Assembly: GCF_003333325.1 (NCBI RefSeq)
Contig: NZ_QOLC01000082.1
Coordinates: 62,001-126,000 of the forward strand
Origin: Candidatus Ulvibacter alkanivorans
Lineage (GTDB): Bacteria; Bacteroidota; Bacteroidia; Flavobacteriales; Flavobacteriaceae
Direction of reading: 5' to 3'
DNA: 64,000 nucleotides
Every line of letters starts with the position of its first letter. Within the stretch, counting starts at the first letter, position 1. This document shows, piece by piece, positions 46,824 to 56,643 of the stretch. A model generated the notes under the pieces. The model had not been told where the DNA came from and did not search any database. It saw only the letters and a list, made by a program, of their open reading frames with translations. The translations under genes and the position numbers were made by a program.

Positions 46824-47939
46824 ATGAAATACTATCTCATTGCGGGAGAAGCCTCGGGAGATCTGCATGGTGCGAATTTAATAAAGGCACTGAAAAAGCA
46901 AGATCCTGCGGCTACGTTTCGGTTTTGGGGAGGTGATCTCATGGAGGAAGCAGGCGGCACCTTGGTAAAACATTATCGCGAATTAGCCTTTATGGGATTT
47001 ATTGAGGTGGTCATGAACTTACGTACCATACTTCGCAACATTTCATTTTGTAAAAAAGACATTAGTGCGTTCGATCCCGATGTGATCATTTTTATCGATT
47101 ATCCCGGATTTAATCTTAGAATTGCAAAGTGGGCAAAAGCGACCCGATATAAAACGCATTATTATATATCGCCGCAAATTTGGGCATGGAAAGAAGGGCG
47201 TATTAAGAGCATTAAGCGTGATGTGGATGCTATGTACGTGATTTTACCTTTCGAAAAGGATTTCTATGAAAAGAAGCATGACTTCCCAGTACATTTTGTA
47301 GGACATCCTCTTATTGATGCCATCTACGACCGAAAACAAGTAAACCCTTCCGAATTTCGTCGCGAACTTGGTCTCGATGACCGACCAATTATAGCACTGC
47401 TACCAGGGAGCAGAAAACAAGAGATCTCGAAAATGCTTTCGGTCATGCTTTCGGTGGTAACCGATTTTTCACAATACCAATTTGTAATTGCTGGAGCTCC
47501 CAGTCAGGAGGCTTCATTCTACCAACCGTATATCAAAGAACAAAATGTTCATTTGTTGTTGAACCGTACCTACGATCTGCTAAGCGTATCGTATGCGGCC
47601 TTGGTCACATCCGGTACAGCTACCTTAGAAACCGCCCTTTTCAAAGTACCACAAGTGGTGTGTTACAAAGGCAGCCGAATCTCATATGAGATCGCCAAAC
47701 GCGTAATTAACTTGAAGTACATATCGCTGGTCAATCTCATATTGGACAAAGAAGTGGTCACCGAATTGATCCAAACCGAATTCAATGCGAAACGACTTAA
47801 AGCGGAATTGAACGCTATCTTAGACGATTATAAACGCGCCACGCTATTTCTCGATTATTACGATCTTGAAAAAAAACTTGGTGGTCGAGGCGCAAGTGAA
47901 AAGACCGCATCCTTGATCGTTGAGAAACTTAATACATAG
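46824..47939 (+). CDS. lpxB: Lipid-A-disaccharide synthase LpxB
   Basis: Glycosyltransferase family 19 enzyme that joins UDP-diacylglucosamine and lipid X to make the lipid A disaccharide at the inner face of the membrane. 371 residues. Motifs: YYLIAGEASGDLHGANLI, FRFWGGDLMEEAG, MGFIEVV, IDYPGFNLRIAKWAK, YYISPQIWAWKEGRIKSIK, FVGHPLIDAI, ALLPGSRKQEI and TSGTATLETALF. Typical length. Confidence 0.98.
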   Translation: MKYYLIAGEASGDLHGANLIKALKKQDPAATFRFWGGDLMEEAGGTLVKHYRELAFMGFIEVVMNLRTILRNISFCKKDISAFDPDVIIFIDYPGFNLRIAKWAKATRYKTHYYISPQIWAWKEGRIKSIKRDVDAMYVILPFEKDFYEKKHDFPVHFVGHPLIDAIYDRKQVNPSEFRRELGLDDRPIIALLPGSRKQEISKMLSVMLSVVTDFSQYQFVIAGAPSQEASFYQPYIKEQNVHLLLNRTYDLLSVSYAALVTSGTATLETALFKVPQVVCYKGSRISYEIAKRVINLKYISLVNLILDKEVVTELIQTEFNAKRLKAELNAILDDYKRATLFLDYYDLEKKLGGRGASEKTASLIVEKLNT

Positions 47940-48017
47940 GTTTTTCTGTATTTGCTTCGGAATGTTCAAATTAAAGAAGCAAAAAATTTATTACATTTAG
48001 CCAAACCAAGTCAGTGC

Positions 48018-48605
48018 ATGAAAAAATTCCTACTACTTTCATTTCTCATTGTGTTCTTAGCTTCATGTGGGGGAGCAAAAAAGACAAGAACGAAAACTAT
48101 TATCGTCAATTCTGACGGAAAGCCCAATAGAACCCGTACGATCGAAAAGCGAAAGAAAGACAAGAGTCTCGTCATTACTACGACCGAAGCAGACGAAGTT
48201 ATTACAGCCGAAACCAACAAAAGCAAGTTAGAAAACATAATCGATTATGCCAAGACCTTCGAAGGCACTCGTTATAAATTTGGCGGCACCACCAGATCGG
48301 GTATGGATTGCTCCGGACTGGTTTATACCGCATTTCATCATGAAAATGTGATCATTCCACGTGTGTCTAGAGATATGGCCACCAAAGGACAGCGCATTTC
48401 ACTTTCCGAAGTAACCAAAGGCGATCTCCTTTTTTTTAAGACCAATCCGCGACGTAATGCCATTAATCATGTTGGTTTGGTAATCGAATCTGAAGATGGT
48501 GAAATTAAATTCATTCATTCTACAACCTCAAGAGGAGTCATTGTGTCCTCTATCGAAGAACGATATTGGAAAAATGCGTTCGTAGAGGTGCGCCGAATTA
48601 TTTAA
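48018..48605 (+). CDS. NlpC/P60 lipoprotein, cell-wall endopeptidase
   Basis: 195 residues from the ATG at 48018; the frame extends 22 codons upstream but a normal lipoprotein signal starts here. Lipobox FLASC. Basic stretch (about residues 25-60), then the NlpC/P60 domain: catalytic Cys in GTTRSGMDCSGLVYTAF, His in NAINHVGLVI and the third residue in FIHSTTSRGV. Probably cleaves D-Glu-meso-DAP bonds in peptidoglycan from the outer membrane. Confidence 0.92.
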   Translation: MKKFLLLSFLIVFLASCGGAKKTRTKTIIVNSDGKPNRTRTIEKRKKDKSLVITTTEADEVITAETNKSKLENIIDYAKTFEGTRYKFGGTTRSGMDCSGLVYTAFHHENVIIPRVSRDMATKGQRISLSEVTKGDLLFFKTNPRRNAINHVGLVIESEDGEIKFIHSTTSRGVIVSSIEERYWKNAFVEVRRII

Positions 48606-48666
48606 AAAATGTATCTTTAACTATCCGATTCCCCGGTTGATTTGAGTTTATCTTAATTCAATTGGA

Positions 48667-50700
48667 ATGCGATTCATTAATTATGCGGTAGTACAATTCT
48701 CTCTGTGTTTTGCCTTTGGAATTGGTCTAGCACACACGCTACCGCCCATCACTTTTTCTCCTTTCTATCTTGTCCTGTTCTGTTTAGCCATACTTATTAT
48801 TGCTTGGTGGCATGCTAGAACACAGCTATTCCCTAGCCTTTTCTTCGGAATAGTAACTTGGATCTCCTTTGTAGTACTGGGATATAGCAACTATGTGTTA
48901 CGCACCCCCATACAACAAAGTGATCACTATACCCGACATGTGATTGACCACACTCACCAGAGCCTACAAGTAAAGATCACCGAAATAGTAAAGCCCGACC
49001 GATTCAATTTCAAATACATAGCCGAAGTCTCGGCCGTGGCTAACAAACGCACCTCGGGATTGCTACTTTTAAATCTTCAGAAAGAAGGTAGCATGGCAAC
49101 ATTCAACATCGATGATGTTTTGTTGGTATCAGCAATGGTCTCAGATATCCCAACGCCATTAAATCCGTCGCAATTCGATTATGCAGCCTATATGCGAACA
49201 CTTGGCGTTCACGGTCAGATTAGGATTAGGATGCCAGAGGTATTGAGCAAAAAGCGTGGCGCGCCCACCCTTCGTGGGCGCGCCGAATTATTGCGCTCCA
49301 ATATAATTACCAAATTGAGAGGATCCTCTATTCCCGCAGATGAACTGGCTATTATTCAAGCATTAGTATTAGGCCAACGCCAAGATATAAGCAAAGAACT
49401 TTACAGCGATTACGCCGCAGCAGGAGCTATTCATATCTTAGCGGTGTCGGGACTACACGTAGGTATTTTATATGTACTATTATTGACACTTTTTCGCCCA
49501 CTTACGTATGCTAAATACGGTCGAACAATTCGGGTGGTCTTCATTATTGTTTATTTATGGGGTTTTGCCTTTATAACAGGAAATTCCCCTTCGGTGACAC
49601 GTGCTGTTAGTATGTTTACCTTTTTTGCGTTTGCTACGCTCATTGAGCGCAACACGAATTCGATCAATACCTTGTTCTTGTCGTTTTTTGTATTGTTGAT
49701 CCTCAAACCGAACTGGTTATTTCATGTTGGCTTTCAATTAAGCTATTTAGCCGTCTTCTTTATTTTATGGATACAACCTAAACTTTATTCTTATTATCGT
49801 CCAAAATGGTATCTCGATAAAATGATCTGGGGGATCATTACCGTTACGATCGCAGCCCAACTAGGGATCGTACCCCTTAGCTTATATTACTTCCATCAAT
49901 TTCCCGGTTTGTTCTTTATAACCAATCTTGTGGTAATTCCATTTTTAGGATTGCTCCTTGGTCTTGGAATTTTATTGGTACTACTTGCTTTAATGAACTT
50001 TTTACCGGATTCGGTTGCTACGCTGTACGGACAGATCATCGAAAAACTAAACGATTTTATTCGATGGGTCGCCGCTCAAGATGACTTCCTTTATACCGAC
50101 ATTCACTTTTCGATAGGAGAAGCATTGGGCAGTTATCTGCTGCTTGCCTCGCTTATCTTATGTTGGAAACAGTTAAGTAGCAGGACGCTCTCCTTTGTAT
50201 TATTTAGTACGTTGTTTTGGATTTCGATACAGGTATACGAGTCGTTTCGTTCTTCGGAAAATGAACTAGTGATCTTTCAGAAGAACAGAACAACGCTAAT
50301 TGGCGTTAAACACAATAAGAGACTTCGACTCTTTCAGAAAGACACTATAAAAAGCAATAGGAACACCTACCCTGTTAAAAGTTATCGAGTGGAAAAAAAT
50401 TGTTCTGAGATCACTTCCGAAGTAATCCCTACTATTCTTCGCTATAATAATAGTACGATACTACTTATTGATAGTTTATCTGTAGTTCCAAAAAATTTGA
50501 TTGCACCTATAGATGTGTTACTGCTAACCGATAGTCCGAAAATCAATTTGGAAACTGCCATTCAATTAATACGACCGGCAAAGGTCGTTGCAGATGGGAG
50601 TAATTATCACAGTTTTGTAAACCGTTGGAAAGAAACATGTAAAAAAGAAAAGCTCCCATTTCATCATACTGCTGAAAAGGGAGCCTTCGTCTTAGAGTAG
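48667..50700 (+). CDS. comEC: ComEC/Rec2 DNA-uptake channel, short form
   Basis: Inner-membrane channel for single-stranded DNA in natural transformation. 677 residues. N-terminal helices and DUF4131 OB-like domain (about 60-190), then the Competence domain with ALVLGQRQDISKELYSDYAAAG and IHILAVSGLHVGIL, about ten helices. After the last helix (about residue 525) only about 150 residues remain, without the metallo-beta-lactamase HxHxDH motif found in long ComEC. Short ComEC is common in Bacteroidota. It contains a GC-rich hairpin at 49258-49284. Confidence 0.93.
   Translation: MRFINYAVVQFSLCFAFGIGLAHTLPPITFSPFYLVLFCLAILIIAWWHARTQLFPSLFFGIVTWISFVVLGYSNYVLRTPIQQSDHYTRHVIDHTHQSLQVKITEIVKPDRFNFKYIAEVSAVANKRTSGLLLLNLQKEGSMATFNIDDVLLVSAMVSDIPTPLNPSQFDYAAYMRTLGVHGQIRIRMPEVLSKKRGAPTLRGRAELLRSNIITKLRGSSIPADELAIIQALVLGQRQDISKELYSDYAAAGAIHILAVSGLHVGILYVLLLTLFRPLTYAKYGRTIRVVFIIVYLWGFAFITGNSPSVTRAVSMFTFFAFATLIERNTNSINTLFLSFFVLLILKPNWLFHVGFQLSYLAVFFILWIQPKLYSYYRPKWYLDKMIWGIITVTIAAQLGIVPLSLYYFHQFPGLFFITNLVVIPFLGLLLGLGILLVLLALMNFLPDSVATLYGQIIEKLNDFIRWVAAQDDFLYTDIHFSIGEALGSYLLLASLILCWKQLSSRTLSFVLFSTLFWISIQVYESFRSSENELVIFQKNRTTLIGVKHNKRLRLFQKDTIKSNRNTYPVKSYRVEKNCSEITSEVIPTILRYNNSTILLIDSLSVVPKNLIAPIDVLLLTDSPKINLETAIQLIRPAKVVADGSNYHSFVNRWKETCKKEKLPFHHTAEKGAFVLE
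49258..49284 (+). repeat. GC-rich perfect inverted repeat inside comEC
   Basis: 11-bp perfect stem (GGCGCGCCCAC and complement) around CCTTC, 10 of 11 stem pairs G:C in an otherwise AT-rich gene. It is in frame and encodes part of KKRGAPTLRGRAE between the OB domain and the channel domain. Confidence 0.85.
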
Positions 50701-50727
50701 TGAAACACTTAACTAAAAACCCTACTC

Positions 50728-51261
50728 TTAGAATGTACCTTTAAAATTTTCTTGATATTCTTCCCATGCTTTCATGGTCGTTAGTTCCTTATAATCATCG
50801 CTTGCGATCATCTTTAAATAGATCTCTAAATCCTGTGGTGACTTATACCCGGGAATCGCTTGAATCAAAGCGCCGTCATCGGCAAAAAACACCAAACTGG
50901 GATATCCACTTAAGCGCAATGCATCTGCAAAGAAATGGGTGGCATTACGGCCTTTACGCTCCGGCTGATAATTCGGATTGGTATACGTAAAATCTTGATA
51001 GGTGATCTCTTCGTTACCTTCCGCATTGAATTTTACCGCATAGAAATTATCATTGATAAAATTGATCACGTTCTTATCGCTAAAAGTGTTTTTATCTAAT
51101 AGCTTACATGGGGTGCACCAAGTCGTATAGACATCCATGAAGATCTTCTTTGGTTTGGTTTGTTGTGCCGCTAATGCCTCGTCCATCGTCATCCAATTGA
51201 TCTTTTGCGCGGACACCATGCTCATACTAAGCAGCGCGACAAAAAGTACTACTATTCTCAT
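50728..51261 (-). CDS. Secreted thioredoxin-like protein
   Basis: 177 residues from the ATG at 51261 (an in-frame TTG at 51282 adds seven residues before a clear signal peptide). Signal ending near VSAQ. Thioredoxin fold with redox site TTWCTPCKLLDKNTFSD and cis-Pro region LSGYPSLVFFADDG. Such DUF255/thioredoxin_7-like proteins reduce disulfides in the periplasm. It lies downstream of the peptide transporter but behind a terminator. Confidence 0.88.
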   Translation of the reverse strand: MRIVVLFVALLSMSMVSAQKINWMTMDEALAAQQTKPKKIFMDVYTTWCTPCKLLDKNTFSDKNVINFINDNFYAVKFNAEGNEEITYQDFTYTNPNYQPERKGRNATHFFADALRLSGYPSLVFFADDGALIQAIPGYKSPQDLEIYLKMIASDDYKELTTMKAWEEYQENFKGTF

Positions 51262-51293
51262 TGATACTGTTTTAATTTTCAATTATATGCAAC

Positions 51294-51327
51294 AAAAAAC
51301 GTTCCACACTACATGGAACGTTTTTTT
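51294..51327 (-). terminator. Rho-independent terminator after the POT transporter
   Basis: 13-bp stem (AAAAAACGTTCCA with complement) around CACTACA, with A and T runs on either side. It separates the transporter from the thioredoxin-like gene. Confidence 0.9.
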
Positions 51328-51344
51328 GCTTTTTCTATTGTGTT

Positions 51345-52934
51345 CTATCGTATTCCGTGCATCATTCTTAACAATGTTCGGTTTAGAATTAACATTACGA
51401 TACCGGCAGTAACCGGAACCAATGTAAAGATCAAAAAGAAAGTTGTCATACCGTATTCCTCAACAATAGGGTCGATATAGCTTCCAGTAAATCCGGCAGC
51501 TAGATTTGCGATGAAATTCGACACAAACCATACACCGAACATAAGTCCCACTAATTTGATAGGTGCCAACTTACTTACATAAGAAAGTCCTACAGGAGAT
51601 ACACACAGTTCTCCTAGGGTATGGAACAGATACGCTAAGATCAAGAAGATCATACTCACAGAAGCTGTTTTTGCTCCAAGTGGAATACCTAATGAACCGT
51701 ACGCTAAGATTCCAAATCCGAGCCCTAACAAAATTAAACCGATCGCAAATTTGACCGGACCGGTAGGATTATACTTGCTCTCCCACAATTTTGAGAAAAG
51801 TGGAGCAAATGCGATAATAAAGAATGAGTTTAAGATTCCGAACCACGAAGCAGGTACTTCGGGTGTTGGATCAGCAAACTGACGTGCTAACATCCAAATT
51901 ACAATTCCCCAAATGATCACAAAACTTGTACCTAAGAGAATATTGGAAAGCGAATATTTCGCAAAGGTTTGCTTAAATAATAAGCCCAATACCCATGTTA
52001 TGATCAACATAGGCACTACGGTGAGTAAAGTATTAAATATCTTAAAGATCAATGCACCATTGTCTACTAATACACGGTCGGTATAATCTTTAGCAAAGAT
52101 GGTCATCGAACCACCGGCTTGCTCGAATGCCCACCAGAAGAAAATGGTAAAGAAGGCAAGTACTCCAATTACGATCAATCGGTCACGAGTTACTTTAGAT
52201 CGTTTTGCCTCATCCATGGTATCTTCGATCGCTTCTTGCGCTTCTTCGACTGAATCTTCAATCGCGTCAAAATCTTTAGTTCCTTTAGGTGAAAGTCCTA
52301 TTCTTCCGAAGATCTTTTGTGCAAAATAAAATTGAAGCATTCCGAAGAACATAAAAATTCCGGCAAGACCGAAGCCATAATGCCATCCTACTTTTTCTCC
52401 AATATATCCACACAATAGAATTCCTAAGAACGCACCGGCATTAATACCCATATAAAAAATGGTATAACCTGCATCTTTTTCTTTTCCTTGGGTTTTGTAC
52501 AACTGCCCTACCATAGAAGAAATATTCGGCTTAAACAGTCCGTTCCCCACAATTAAAAGACCCAAGCCCAAATAAAAGAAGGGATCTGATATCACCTCCA
52601 AGGCCATAGAGGCATGTCCTAGGGTCATCAACAAAGCACCAAGCACCACGGCTCGACGATAACCCATAATTTTATCGGCTATCAATCCTCCAAAAATTGG
52701 AGTTACATACACCAATCCTGTGTACCATGCATATAAAACCAGCGCATCGGCTCGTTCCCAGCCCCAGCCGCCTTCATCGAAGATAGCCGACACTAAAAAT
52801 AATACTAGCAATGCACGCATTCCGTAGTAAGAGAAGCGTTCCCACATTTCGGTGAAGAACAGTACGAATAGACCCGATGGATGGCCTAGTACAGTCTTTT
52901 GATTGGTTTCAGAACCTCCAAATTTAAATTCCAT
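51345..52934 (-). CDS. Proton-coupled oligopeptide transporter (POT/PTR2 family)
   Basis: Imports di- and tripeptides with protons. 529 residues, 14 helices. POT motifs: EMWERFSYYGMRALLVLF (ExxERFxYY) and YTIFYMGINAGAFLG (the FYxxIN signature). A charged cytosolic loop (about residues 215-250, rich in Glu/Asp) links the two halves. Lies 30 bases after the dipeptidyl peptidase gene, so peptide hydrolysis and uptake are probably co-expressed. Confidence 0.95.
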   Translation of the reverse strand: MEFKFGGSETNQKTVLGHPSGLFVLFFTEMWERFSYYGMRALLVLFLVSAIFDEGGWGWERADALVLYAWYTGLVYVTPIFGGLIADKIMGYRRAVVLGALLMTLGHASMALEVISDPFFYLGLGLLIVGNGLFKPNISSMVGQLYKTQGKEKDAGYTIFYMGINAGAFLGILLCGYIGEKVGWHYGFGLAGIFMFFGMLQFYFAQKIFGRIGLSPKGTKDFDAIEDSVEEAQEAIEDTMDEAKRSKVTRDRLIVIGVLAFFTIFFWWAFEQAGGSMTIFAKDYTDRVLVDNGALIFKIFNTLLTVVPMLIITWVLGLLFKQTFAKYSLSNILLGTSFVIIWGIVIWMLARQFADPTPEVPASWFGILNSFFIIAFAPLFSKLWESKYNPTGPVKFAIGLILLGLGFGILAYGSLGIPLGAKTASVSMIFLILAYLFHTLGELCVSPVGLSYVSKLAPIKLVGLMFGVWFVSNFIANLAAGFTGSYIDPIVEEYGMTTFFLIFTLVPVTAGIVMLILNRTLLRMMHGIR

Positions 52935-52964
52935 ATAAAGTGATGTTAGTTAATAAAGTTGTTA

Positions 52965-55178
52965 TTAATTCTTGATTTTTAGTAATGTCTCTTTGGGCTC
53001 ACCCAAAGATTCTGCAATAAAATCGGTCATTTTCTTATAGAGATGTAAACGCGTATTTCCGCCATAGATCCCATGATTCTTGTCCGGATAGATAAGCCAA
53101 TCGAAATCTTTATCGGCTTGAACCAGTGCTTCTATTAAACGCATGGTATTTTGAACGTGTACGTTGTCATCGGCACTTCCGTGTACCAATAGAAAATCAC
53201 CCTCTAATTTATCGACATGCGTAATAGGTGAGTTCTCATCATATCCTGTTGGATTCTCCTGAGGGGTCGTCATATAACGTTCGGTATAGATGGTATCATA
53301 GAATCGCCAGCTAGTTACTGGAGCAACTGCGATGGCCATAGCGAAGGTGTCGGCACCTTGAAAAAGGCAATTGGAAGACATAAAGCCTCCATAGCTCCAC
53401 CCCCAAATACCAATTCGATCTGCATCTATATACGGAAGTGCTCCTAGTTGTTGCGCTGCGCTTATTTGATCTTCTACTTCGTATTTTCCAAGTTCTTTTT
53501 GTGTGACTTGTTTAAAATCACTGCCCTTCAACCCGGTACCACGACCATCGACACAAACAATAATATATCCTTGCTGCGCTAGCATTTGATGCCAATAATC
53601 ATTGGTTCCATTCCATCGGTTAGCAACTTGTTGGGACCCAGGACCTGAATATTGATACATAAAAAGCGGATACTCTTTATTAGGATCAAAATCTTTTGGC
53701 TTGATCATGTACATATTCAAATCATTCCCATTTACGCGTATGGTCGAAAATTCTTTAGGAGATAGCACATAATCATTTAATTGATCTTTCAATTTTGAGT
53801 TGTCCTTTATCTCACGTAACAGTTTCCCTGTCTTAGAATCATGTAAAGTATAGGTATAAGGTGTTTCGGTATCTGAAAATGTATTGATAAAGTATGTGTA
53901 ATCGGCACTAAATGAGGCACTGTTGGTACCCGTTCTATTGCTAAGTCTAACTTTGTTCTTCCCAGATCGCAAAATAGAATACACATCGCGATTTATACTT
54001 CCGTTCTCCGAACTTTGGTAATAGATGCGACCAGTATTTTGATCGAACCCATAAAAATTGGTCACTTCCCACTCGCCGTCTGTGATCTGATTGATAAGCT
54101 TTCCGTTCTTGTCGTAGTGGTAAATATGATTCCATCCGCTCTGTTCACTGGTCCAGATAAAGCTATTATCGTTCAGAAAAGTTAAGTTATCAGTAATATC
54201 GATATACGCATCATCTGTTTCTTCAAGAATTAATTGGGTCGAATTGTCCTGGGCATTCACAAAGACCAGATCAACTACATTTTGGTGCCGATTCGTTAAT
54301 TGTGCACTTAAAATATTACTGTCGTTGGTCCATTTAATTCTAGGGATATAGTAGCTGTTGTAATCGCTCAAATTAATAGCGTTGGTCTTACCGGTTGCCA
54401 GATCATAGATATGCAACGAAACCTTAGCATTAGGATCGCCTGCCTTTGGGTATTTAAACACCTGTTGGGTAGGGTACAATCCTTCCTTGTATACATCCAT
54501 AGAGAATCGAGGCACCTCCGTTTCATCAAATTTGATGTAGGCCAACTTATCGCCTGCCCTGTTCCAATCGAAAGCACGTACAAAAGCAAATTCTTCTTCA
54601 TACACCCAATCGGTAATTCCGTTAATGATGCTGTTTTTCTTCCCGTCTGTAGTGATCTGAATTGTCTTTCCGTCGGAAAGGTCCTTGATATATAGATTGT
54701 TCTCGTAACCATAGGCTACTTTAGTACCATCTCTCGTAAATGTCGGCTCCTGAATTTTATTTTCTGAAACTAGGGTGAGTGCTTTTGAGTTCAGATCATA
54801 CACATAAAATGTACCAAGCGAAGATCGTCTATAGATCTGCTGAAGCTGTGTAGAAAGCAACAGCTTGGATTCATCATCACTAAATTCGTAGGAGATTATA
54901 TATTCGATCCCCGGAAGGTCGTTCGTATTTAAAAGTGTCTGTACTTTCTCCCCATCGGTATAGTTATAGACATCGATGGTCGAAGCTTTGTTGGTTCGGT
55001 CATAATTCAAAACCGAGTACTGAGTACCATTATCGAGAGAGCGCAAAACATCTAAGCCTTCTGTACGAAAAGCACCACCCCAAATTTCCTCTAATGTAAT
55101 TTCCTTTTGTTGTGCAAAAAGCGAAGAACTCGCAATTAGAAAGAGCACAACTATTCGTGTAAGAACTTGTATCTTCAA
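52965..55178 (-). CDS. Dipeptidyl peptidase IV-like serine protease (S9B)
   Basis: Releases N-terminal X-Pro/X-Ala dipeptides in the periplasm. 737 residues with signal peptide (1-22). An eight-bladed propeller carries the DPP-IV double-Glu motif in DWVYEEEFAFVR. Alpha/beta hydrolase domain with the triad Ser595 (GWSYGG), Asp671 (GSADDNVHV) and His702 (DKNHGIYGG). Operon with the POT transporter. Confidence 0.96.
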   Translation of the reverse strand: MKIQVLTRIVVLFLIASSSLFAQQKEITLEEIWGGAFRTEGLDVLRSLDNGTQYSVLNYDRTNKASTIDVYNYTDGEKVQTLLNTNDLPGIEYIISYEFSDDESKLLLSTQLQQIYRRSSLGTFYVYDLNSKALTLVSENKIQEPTFTRDGTKVAYGYENNLYIKDLSDGKTIQITTDGKKNSIINGITDWVYEEEFAFVRAFDWNRAGDKLAYIKFDETEVPRFSMDVYKEGLYPTQQVFKYPKAGDPNAKVSLHIYDLATGKTNAINLSDYNSYYIPRIKWTNDSNILSAQLTNRHQNVVDLVFVNAQDNSTQLILEETDDAYIDITDNLTFLNDNSFIWTSEQSGWNHIYHYDKNGKLINQITDGEWEVTNFYGFDQNTGRIYYQSSENGSINRDVYSILRSGKNKVRLSNRTGTNSASFSADYTYFINTFSDTETPYTYTLHDSKTGKLLREIKDNSKLKDQLNDYVLSPKEFSTIRVNGNDLNMYMIKPKDFDPNKEYPLFMYQYSGPGSQQVANRWNGTNDYWHQMLAQQGYIIVCVDGRGTGLKGSDFKQVTQKELGKYEVEDQISAAQQLGALPYIDADRIGIWGWSYGGFMSSNCLFQGADTFAMAIAVAPVTSWRFYDTIYTERYMTTPQENPTGYDENSPITHVDKLEGDFLLVHGSADDNVHVQNTMRLIEALVQADKDFDWLIYPDKNHGIYGGNTRLHLYKKMTDFIAESLGEPKETLLKIKN

Positions 55179-55296
55179 AGTGTTAAAATTTTAATACGCC
55201 AAGTTTACTAAATTTTAACGAAAATACAGTTAGGTTTTATGTTAAATACGGCTATTTTGTTAGCAACTTGACTGCAAACAGCTTGTTTAGAAATAC

Positions 55297-55304
55297 TATC
55301 TTTG
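55297..55304 (+). promoter_or_regulatory. -7 box TATCTTTG for the HMG-CoA reductase operon
   Basis: Exact TAnnTTTG ending 19 bases before the ATG at 55324. TTG triplets lie upstream, but none at ideal spacing. Confidence 0.55.
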
Positions 55305-55323
55305 TGATTCAATTTTAAGACGT

Positions 55324-56643
55324 ATGTCGAAACCTGTTTCTGGATTCTCAAAAAAAAATAAGGAAGAAAAAATTCAATGGCTCATTGAAAACTATCTTGT
55401 TGATGTTCCAAATGCCCGTGAACTGCTAACTTCATATTGGCATACCAATCCCAAGACACAAGGACTTCACGATGATTTTATAGAGAATACCCTAACCAAC
55501 TATTACCTTCCATTTGGCGTAGCACCTAATTTTTTGATCAATGGTACCTTGTATGCTTTGCCAATGGTGATCGAGGAAAGTTCGGTCGTGGCCGCCGCCG
55601 GAAATGCCGCCAAATTCTGGTTAGATCGCGGCGGATTTAAAGCAGAAGTGATCTCGACAGAAAAGAATGGGCAAATTCATTTCAATTACTTCGGAAAGAA
55701 AACAGCACTTGAGACCTTCTTCGAATCGGTTCAACCAGAATTACTGGAAAGTATTGAGCATATTCAAAAGAATATGAAAAAAAGAGGTGGTGGATTAATC
55801 GATCTGGAGCTCATCGATGGCACTGAAACACTTGAGGGCTACTATCAAATACACTGTAGATTCGAAACAGGAGATGCTATGGGTGCTAATTTCATCAATA
55901 GTTGTTTGGAAGCCATCGCTGCGAGGTTTGAAGAAAAAGCGCAAACACATGCTGCCTTTCTTTCAGAAGACACCCTCCCGGAGGTAGTTCTCAGCATACT
56001 GTCTAACTATGTGCCCGAATGCCGAGTGCGAGCAGAAGTTAGCTGCAATGTATCCGCCTTAGGCAAAACAGAACAGGAAGGAATTACTTTCGCACAAAAG
56101 TTCGTGCGCGCAATCGAGATCGCCAAATCGGAAACGAGACGAGCCGTAACACACAACAAAGGAATAATGAACGGTATTGACGCCCTTATACTGGCTACCG
56201 GTAACGACTTTAGAGCCGTGGAAGCCGGAGTTCATGCCTATGCAGCTCGAAACGGGTATTACAGCAGTTTAACACACGCAAAGATTGAAGATGGCATCTT
56301 TACTTTCTGGATCGAATTACCGTTGGCCTTGGGGACCGTTGGCGGTCTAACAAGTCTTCATCCTATGGTGAAGCTAGCATTTTCGATCTTACAAAAACCC
56401 AATGCCAAAGAACTGATGCAAATTGTAGCTGTTGCCGGACTTGCTCAAAATTTTGCGGCAGTGCGGTCCTTGGTTACTACCGGAATTCAAAAAGGACACA
56501 TGAAAATGCACCTCATGAATATTTTGAATCAGTTGGAAGCAACCACCAACGAAAAAGCCGCAGCGATCGCTCATTTTGCAGACCATAGTGTTTCTCACGC
56601 CAATGTCACGGCATTTATCAATTCTCATAGAAATTCGTCTTGA
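55324..56643 (+). CDS. mvaA: Hydroxymethylglutaryl-CoA reductase, class II
   Basis: Makes mevalonate from HMG-CoA, or runs the reverse. 439 residues. Class II motifs: the Glu region MVIEESSVVAAAGNAAKFW, DAMGANFINSCLEAIA, the NKGIMNGIDALILATGNDFRAVEAG block with catalytic Lys/Asp, and GTVGGLTSLHPMVKLAF. C-terminal GHMKMHLMNI carries the catalytic His region. It is annotated as degradative in many databases, but next to a GHMP kinase it more likely serves isoprenoid synthesis. Confidence 0.95.
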   Translation: MSKPVSGFSKKNKEEKIQWLIENYLVDVPNARELLTSYWHTNPKTQGLHDDFIENTLTNYYLPFGVAPNFLINGTLYALPMVIEESSVVAAAGNAAKFWLDRGGFKAEVISTEKNGQIHFNYFGKKTALETFFESVQPELLESIEHIQKNMKKRGGGLIDLELIDGTETLEGYYQIHCRFETGDAMGANFINSCLEAIAARFEEKAQTHAAFLSEDTLPEVVLSILSNYVPECRVRAEVSCNVSALGKTEQEGITFAQKFVRAIEIAKSETRRAVTHNKGIMNGIDALILATGNDFRAVEAGVHAYAARNGYYSSLTHAKIEDGIFTFWIELPLALGTVGGLTSLHPMVKLAFSILQKPNAKELMQIVAVAGLAQNFAAVRSLVTTGIQKGHMKMHLMNILNQLEATTNEKAAAIAHFADHSVSHANVTAFINSHRNSS

